Shown here piece after piece: positions 59,295 through 64,000 of a stretch of 64,000 bases of DNA. A model generated the notes under the pieces. It had not been told where the DNA came from and searched no databases. It worked only from the letters and a program-made list of their open reading frames with translations. A program made the translations under genes and the position numbers. The DNA is from Vagococcus teuberi (lineage in GTDB: Bacteria > Bacillota > Bacilli > Lactobacillales > Vagococcaceae). Positions within the stretch are counted from its first letter, which is position 1; each line of letters opens with the position of its first letter. The stretch covers positions 1,848,501 to 1,912,500 of the forward strand of contig NZ_CP017267.1 of the NCBI RefSeq assembly GCF_001870205.1. Reading direction: 5' to 3'.

Positions 59295-59858
59295 TCACAC
59301 TCTTTCTTTAATTGTGTCTACTATTAATTTTGCTAATAAATTATACCCATCCTCTGAAAAATGTAATCCATCAGATTGTAAATAACTTGTTGGGGTTTCA
59401 GAGGCAATCATTTCTCCCAATAAATCAATGTAGCTTATGTTAAATAATTTAGCAACTCGTTGGGCCGCATTATTGTATTGCATCAAATCAACTAATGGGC
59501 GTTCATTTCGATACATCATTTGATGAGCATAAGGTGGGCCAATCAACACGACCTTTTTTGCACCAATCTGTTCCACTAAGTAAGTTAAATTCTCTTCATA
59601 TTGTAATAATGAAATACCTGAAAGTTTTTCAGCATCATTTGCCCCAAAGAAAATCGTCACAATATCTGGCTCATAAGACATGACATGATCTTGATAACGA
59701 CTAATCGCACCCTTAGAGGTATCACCAGGAATTCCCGCATTTATAATCGTAACTTTTTTATTTAACAACTGTTCGATCTTTGTATTTAAAACAATGTCAA
59801 TTTCACCATTTTTATAACCTGCAGTTATACTATCACCGAATAATATTATTTTTTTCAT
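59295..59858 (-). CDS. SGNH/GDSL hydrolase
   Basis: A 187-residue esterase-fold protein. Block I FGDSITAG (Ser), block II Gly in IPGDTS, block III GAND, and block V DGLHFS with Asp and His complete the catalytic set. No signal peptide, so cytosolic. Substrate unknown; probably a lipase or deacetylase-type enzyme. Upstream of the methyltransferase gene, probably same operon. Confidence 0.9.
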   Translation of the reverse strand: MKKIILFGDSITAGYKNGEIDIVLNTKIEQLLNKKVTIINAGIPGDTSKGAISRYQDHVMSYEPDIVTIFFGANDAEKLSGISLLQYEENLTYLVEQIGAKKVVLIGPPYAHQMMYRNERPLVDLMQYNNAAQRVAKLFNISYIDLLGEMIASETPTSYLQSDGLHFSEDGYNLLAKLIVDTIKERV

Positions 59859-59950
59859 CTTTCAAACCTCATTTCATTATCTCAGCGTTTATCTATGATA
59901 TAATCAGTTAGACTTTATAATATCATACCACGAAAAAAGGAGTTTTTAAC

Positions 59951-60493
59951 GTGTTTGTATCACTACCAAATGAAAAAAAATGCAAGGAATCTTACGCTAT
60001 TCAAACTCATCGCGTATTTCCTAATGATCTTAACTCATTCGGTGCCTTATTTGGAGGAAAACTAATGTCTTTAATCGATGACACAGCTTCTATTGCTGTT
60101 TCTCGCCACTGCCGTATTCCGACAATGACAGCATCAACTGATAGTTTAGATTTTTTACATCCTATCTATGAAAATGATGCTGTAACGGTTGAAGCATATG
60201 TTTCAGGTACTGGTAAAAAATCAATGGAAGTTTTTGTCAAAGTAACTGGCGAAAACTTAAAAACAGGACAACATTATTTAGCCGCAACCTGTTTTATGAC
60301 ATTTGTTGTCGTAAAAGTGGATGAGACATTTACAAGCGTTCCTGCAATCATACCTGAATCAGTCGAAGAGAAAATGATTCATAAAGGATACAAAAAGCGA
60401 CGAGAAAATAGACTAAGAGAACTATCATTTAATAAAGAATTAGGTCAATATATCTCTCAACAATTACCTAATCTGATTGAAGATGATAAGTAG
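59951..60493 (+). CDS. Acyl-CoA thioesterase, hotdog fold (GTG start)
   Basis: A 180-residue YkhA/YciA-type thioesterase. NSFGALFGGKLMSLIDDTASIAVSRH is the hotdog helix with the catalytic Asp in the D-D pair. It hydrolyses acyl-CoA to free fatty acid and CoA. GTG start behind AAAAAGGAG. It precedes coaA by 12 bp, so it may be cotranscribed with CoA synthesis. Confidence 0.9.
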   Translation: MFVSLPNEKKCKESYAIQTHRVFPNDLNSFGALFGGKLMSLIDDTASIAVSRHCRIPTMTASTDSLDFLHPIYENDAVTVEAYVSGTGKKSMEVFVKVTGENLKTGQHYLAATCFMTFVVVKVDETFTSVPAIIPESVEEKMIHKGYKKRRENRLRELSFNKELGQYISQQLPNLIEDDK

Positions 60494-60505
60494 AGGAATC
60501 GACTC

Positions 60506-61429
60506 ATGGATGAAAAAACAAATTTCTATCATTTAACTCGTGATGAGTGGCAAGGTTTTTATCGTAATGGTACTGCACCATTAACGGATGAAGAACTGCA
60601 ACAAATTAAAAGTTACAACGATACTATTTCCTTACAAGACGTACAGGACATTTATATTCCACTGACTCATTTAATCAATATATATATGAAGGAATATGAA
60701 TCACTGCATCTAAGTAAGGGGTTATTCATGCAGAAGTTTTTACCTCCTTCTCCATTTATCATTGGGGTTGCTGGTAGTGTGGCCGTTGGAAAAAGCACGA
60801 CAGCTCGTTTACTGCAAATGATGCTCTCTCGTATTTTTAAACGACGTCATGTCCAACTCATCACAACGGATGGTTTTTTATATTCTACTGATGAATTAAC
60901 CAAACGAGGTATTTTAAATAAAAAAGGATTCCCTGAAAGTTATGATATGGAAAAATTATTATCTTTTTTAAATGCTGTTAAAAACGGTGGAGATAATTTA
61001 AAAATTCCTACCTATTCTCATGAAGTTTATGACATTATTCCCGGGGAATTTGAAACAATTTCGCAACCTGATATCTTGATAGTTGAAGGGATTAACGTCC
61101 TACAACTTCCAGCGAACCAACACATTTATATCAGTGATTTCTTCGACTTTTCAGTCTATGTCGATGCTGATCCACAACTGATTGAAAGTTGGTATTTAAA
61201 ACGCTTCGAAGATTTATTGGTTCTTGCAAAAAATGATAAAACTAATTATTATTATGAATATGCTAATGGTCCGCGTGAAGAAGCATTAGCGATGGCTCGT
61301 CGTGTGTGGAAAGATGTCAATCTAAAAAACCTCAATGAGTTCATTTTGCCAACTCGTAGCCGTGCAGATGTTATCTTGCACAAAGCACAAAATCACGAGA
61401 TTGATGAAATTTATTTACGTAAGTTTTAA
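60506..61429 (+). CDS. coaA: Type I pantothenate kinase
   Basis: A 307-residue enzyme phosphorylating pantothenate, the first step to CoA. P-loop GVAGSVAVGKSTTARLL, TTDGFLYST and the YDIIPGEFE segment identify the bacterial type I form, inhibited by CoA. It complements coaB and coaC at 22.7-24.1 kb. Confidence 0.96.
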   Translation: MDEKTNFYHLTRDEWQGFYRNGTAPLTDEELQQIKSYNDTISLQDVQDIYIPLTHLINIYMKEYESLHLSKGLFMQKFLPPSPFIIGVAGSVAVGKSTTARLLQMMLSRIFKRRHVQLITTDGFLYSTDELTKRGILNKKGFPESYDMEKLLSFLNAVKNGGDNLKIPTYSHEVYDIIPGEFETISQPDILIVEGINVLQLPANQHIYISDFFDFSVYVDADPQLIESWYLKRFEDLLVLAKNDKTNYYYEYANGPREEALAMARRVWKDVNLKNLNEFILPTRSRADVILHKAQNHEIDEIYLRKF

Positions 61430-61463
61430 TAATATTAATATATAGAAAGAAAAGGTGAAGTAA

Positions 61464-63017
61464 GTGACGAAAGTATCTGAACTTAAAGATATGGAAAAGA
61501 TTATAGTGTTAGATTTTGGTAGCCAGTACAACCAGTTAATCACACGACGTATTCGTGAATTGGGCGTATTCTCAGAATTATTGAGCCACAAAATTACTGC
61601 TGAAGAAATCAAAGAAATTGCTCCTAAAGGAATTATTTTCTCTGGTGGACCAAACAGTGTGTATGATGATGGAAGTTTTAATATTGACCCAGAAATATTT
61701 GAATTAGGCATTCCTATTTTAGGTATTTGTTACGGTATGCAATTAATGACGCACAAATTAGGTGGCGTTGTTTCTGAAGCTGATAGCCGCGAATATGGTA
61801 AAGCTGTATTATCTCTAACAAACGAATCAACTTTATTTGATTCTCTACCGGAAGAACAACAAGTTTGGATGAGCCATGGTGACTTAGTTACTGAAGTGCC
61901 GGAAGGATTCACTGTTACAGCAACAAGTGAAAACTGTCCAATCTCTGCTATGGAAAATCATGCGAAAAAAATGTATGCTGTTCAATTCCATCCAGAAGTT
62001 CGTCATTCAATCAATGGTAATGATATGCTACGTCAGTTTGCTTTTGACATCTGTGGATGTAAAGGTGATTGGTCAATGGATAGCTTTATTGATATCGAAA
62101 TCGCTAAAATCCGCGAACAAGTTGGAGACAAAAAAGTCTTACTTGCTTTATCAGGTGGGGTTGACTCAAGTGTCGTTGGGGTATTATTACAACGTGCGAT
62201 TGGGGATCAATTAACTTGTATCTTCGTTGACCATGGTTTATTGCGTAAAGGTGAAGCTGACCAAGTTATGGAAAGTTTAGGTGGGAAATTTGGCTTAAAC
62301 ATCATTAAAGTGGACGCAAAAGATCGTTTCTTAGATAAACTAAAAGGTGTATCTGATCCTGAACAAAAACGTAAAATCATTGGTAATGAGTTTATCTACT
62401 TATTTGATGATGAAGCAGCCAAACTTGATGGTATTGAATTCTTAGCGCAAGGAACACTTTACACAGATGTTATCGAAAGTGGAACTGATACAGCTGAAGT
62501 GATCAAATCACATCATAACGTTGGTGGACTTCCTGAAGATATGGCGTTCAAATTAATTGAACCATTAAACACATTATTTAAAGACGAAGTTCGTGCGTTA
62601 GGTACTGAACTTGGCATGCCAGACTCAATAGTATGGCGTCAACCATTCCCAGGTCCTGGATTAGGTATCCGTGTCTTAGGCGAAATTACTGAAGAAAAAT
62701 TAGAAATCGTGCGTGAAAGTGACGCTATCTTACGTGAAGAAATCGCAAACGCTGGTTTAGATCGTGACATTTGGCAATACTTTACTGTTTTACCAGGTAT
62801 CCGTTCTGTTGGGGTTATGGGAGACGGTCGTACTTATGACTACACTATCGGTATTCGTGCGATTACATCAATCGACGGTATGACTGCTGACTTTGCTCGT
62901 ATTGATTGGGACTTACTACAAAAAATCTCAGTTCGTATCGTAAATGAAGTCGATCACGTTAACCGTATCGTGTATGATATTACAAGTAAACCACCTGCAA
63001 CTGTAGAGTGGGAATAA
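61464..63017 (+). CDS. guaA: GMP synthase (glutamine-hydrolysing), GTG start
   Basis: A 517-residue enzyme making GMP from XMP. The glutaminase part has GICYGMQLM (nucleophile Cys) and FHPEVRHS; the ATP pyrophosphatase part has [11 protein letters not shown]. The C-terminal dimerisation region ends [11 protein letters not shown] at 61464 with AAAGGTG upstream. The 3' end contains GAGTGGGAATAA, a sequence used by integrative elements in several Firmicutes. Confidence 0.97.
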   Translation: MTKVSELKDMEKIIVLDFGSQYNQLITRRIRELGVFSELLSHKITAEEIKEIAPKGIIFSGGPNSVYDDGSFNIDPEIFELGIPILGICYGMQLMTHKLGGVVSEADSREYGKAVLSLTNESTLFDSLPEEQQVWMSHGDLVTEVPEGFTVTATSENCPISAMENHAKKMYAVQFHPEVRHSINGNDMLRQFAFDICGCKGDWSMDSFIDIEIAKIREQVGDKKVLLALSGGVDSSVVGVLLQRAIGDQLTCIFVDHGLLRKGEADQVMESLGGKFGLNIIKVDAKDRFLDKLKGVSDPEQKRKIIGNEFIYLFDDEAAKLDGIEFLAQGTLYTDVIESGTDTAEVIKSHHNVGGLPEDMAFKLIEPLNTLFKDEVRALGTELGMPDSIVWRQPFPGPGLGIRVLGEITEEKLEIVRESDAILREEIANAGLDRDIWQYFTVLPGIRSVGVMGDGRTYDYTIGIRAITSIDGMTADFARIDWDLLQKISVRIVNEVDHVNRIVYDITSKPPATVEWE

Positions 63018-63023
63018 GAGAAA

Positions 63024-63070
63024 AGAGTCTAGAATCCTTTATTTATAAGGGGTCTAGGCTCTTTTTTTTA
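63024..63070 (+). terminator. Terminator after guaA
   Basis: AGAGTCTAGA..TCTAGGCTCT with an inner TCCTT/AAGGG helix (63024-63062), then seven Ts. Confidence 0.85.
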
Positions 63071-63102
63071 TATTATGCAACCATTTTGCAACCAATAATC
63101 TT

Positions 63103-64000
63103 TTAATTCTGAACTAACTTAATTCCTTCTATTAATTCAATAGTTTCCATACCATCTATTCTATTATCTCTGTATTCAGGAGTTATAAACGAATCTTGCC
63201 AAAATGCAAATAATTCGTTATTCTCATTTCTTATTTCTACTACATTAGGGTACTTCTCTCTTTGATTAATCACGCCCGTATATTTATTGCGTCCCAATAT
63301 GGCGTCACTAACAATGGATATTAAAATCTCATTTGATATATTTTCTATATTTATTTTTATATAAATACGGTTTCCTCCAATAGCGGATAGTTCTTTAGCT
63401 TCCTTTATAGAATTAGATAAAACAGGATAAATATCTTTATATTTTCGAAATTTTATTTTTTTCACTAGCATTTGAAACCAATATATAAAATAACTATATA
63501 TCCTATTTTTATGGTCACTGAAGATAACTTTTTTTTCTATGTAAATCATCTCTCTAGCTAGATAAATTACAGGAATATTTAATACCCATACCAAAGGCTC
63601 TATTCCAAAGGAAATCCAAAAATCTAACGAAAAAATATCTTTCACATTTTTAAAAAATTGATCTAGTGACGTGTATATCATAAATAAACCTATACCTATC
63701 AAGAAAAAATTAAAAAACTTAGAGACAATTTTCGTATCTTCCTTTTGATTTGCGACTGCTATAAATATAGAAAGAAACGTTACAACAAATACTAATACCA
63801 TTTCCCAAACAACGGGCAAAGTATACGTTGAATTTATAAAGAGAGGAATCGTTGCTAGACTGAACAGTTCAGTTTTTTTCTCATGAAATATTTCACTAAA
63901 TTTCAATCTTTTTAAATACTCAACAATTGGAAATACTGAAAAAAGTAAAACAATTAAGTAGTCTTTTATATACCATAAAGAAATTTGCAAATCATCTTTA
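63103..64000 (-). CDS. Unrecognised membrane protein, N-terminus cut by window edge
   Basis: At least 299 codons; the frame is open through the right edge, so the start may lie outside. Four or five hydrophobic segments in the first 160 residues (VLLFSVFPIVEYL; VVWEMVLVFVVTFLSIFIAV; FFLIGIGLFMIY; PLVWVLNIPVIYLA) precede a cytosolic part of about 120 residues (GGNRIYIKINIENISNEILISIV). No family recognised. AT-rich and different in style from the housekeeping genes, next to the guaA 3' end, which suggests accessory DNA. Confidence 0.6.
   Translation of the reverse strand, partial: KDDLQISLWYIKDYLIVLLFSVFPIVEYLKRLKFSEIFHEKKTELFSLATIPLFINSTYTLPVVWEMVLVFVVTFLSIFIAVANQKEDTKIVSKFFNFFLIGIGLFMIYTSLDQFFKNVKDIFSLDFWISFGIEPLVWVLNIPVIYLAREMIYIEKKVIFSDHKNRIYSYFIYWFQMLVKKIKFRKYKDIYPVLSNSIKEAKELSAIGGNRIYIKINIENISNEILISIVSDAILGRNKYTGVINQREKYPNVVEIRNENNELFAFWQDSFITPEYRDNRIDGMETIELIEGIKLVQN

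Noticed and set aside
61415-61711. Minus-strand frame opposite the start of guaA
   Set aside because: Shadow frame over a conserved enzyme with no ribosome-binding site.

Overview
The window is chromosomal DNA of a low-GC, non-sporulating Gram-positive bacterium of the Lactobacillales, most likely Enterococcaceae and close to Vagococcus/Enterococcus. This rests on gene content and order: ruvA-ruvB-queA-tgt-yajC, ymdB-YlbF-mutS-mutL, the comG operon running into a methyltransferase gene and ackA, rarA followed by a 6S-like RNA and a universal stress gene, split coaB/coaC beside an ECF transporter, and rplKAJL separated from rpoBC. No database search was possible; assignments come from reading motifs and order.

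Layout. 0-4.4 kb: an ASCH-domain gene cut by the left edge, pncB, and the rplK-rplA and rplJ-rplL ribosomal genes with an L10 autoregulatory leader. 4.5-10.7 kb: a GNAT acetyltransferase, a P1B-4 metal-efflux ATPase behind an ArsR/SmtB-like operator, an amino-acid ABC transporter whose ATPase gene is truncated, a glycerol-dehydrogenase-like gene and a small decayed gene. 10.7-22 kb: queuosine genes (tgt, queA), yajC, RuvAB, MsrB, Maf, MutSL, a YlbF-family protein and YmdB, all on the minus strand. 22-27 kb: a plus-strand CoA/pantothenate cluster, remains of a DMT-type transporter, a NusG-II membrane protein and trhO.

27.1-28.9 kb is the most unusual stretch. Three near-identical ~190 bp units each appear to encode, on the minus strand, a ~96 nt small RNA. 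Each has a promoter, an upstream palindrome, a hairpin with CCTCC in its loop, a second CTCC segment and an intrinsic terminator. A large palindromic element and a decayed DUF3995 gene lie between the units.

28.9-49 kb: an MFS transporter, dtd, a Rel (p)ppGpp enzyme lacking the helical and most of the zinc-finger region, rsmE, prmA, rarA, 6S-like RNA, usp, ackA, the complete comGA-GG operon, yebC, vanZ-like, pepF, queT behind a candidate preQ1-II riboswitch, an SDR gene, a DUF2829 (Tad2-like) gene and a lipoprotein gene. 49-59 kb: rpoC and rpoB with a leader attenuator and a strong promoter. Immediately upstream of that promoter is an IS1202-type insertion sequence flanked by a 29 bp duplication. 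58.7-64 kb: an RsmC-like methyltransferase, an SGNH hydrolase, an acyl-CoA thioesterase, coaA, guaA and an unrecognised membrane protein running off the right edge.

Links between genes: QueT, Tgt and QueA suggest salvage and use of queuosine precursors; coaB, coaC, the ECF component and coaA cover pantothenate to CoA; ComGA-GG is the competence pseudopilus. Signs of recent decay or rearrangement are the truncated ABC ATPase, the Rel deletion, three pseudogenes and the insertion sequence at rpoB.
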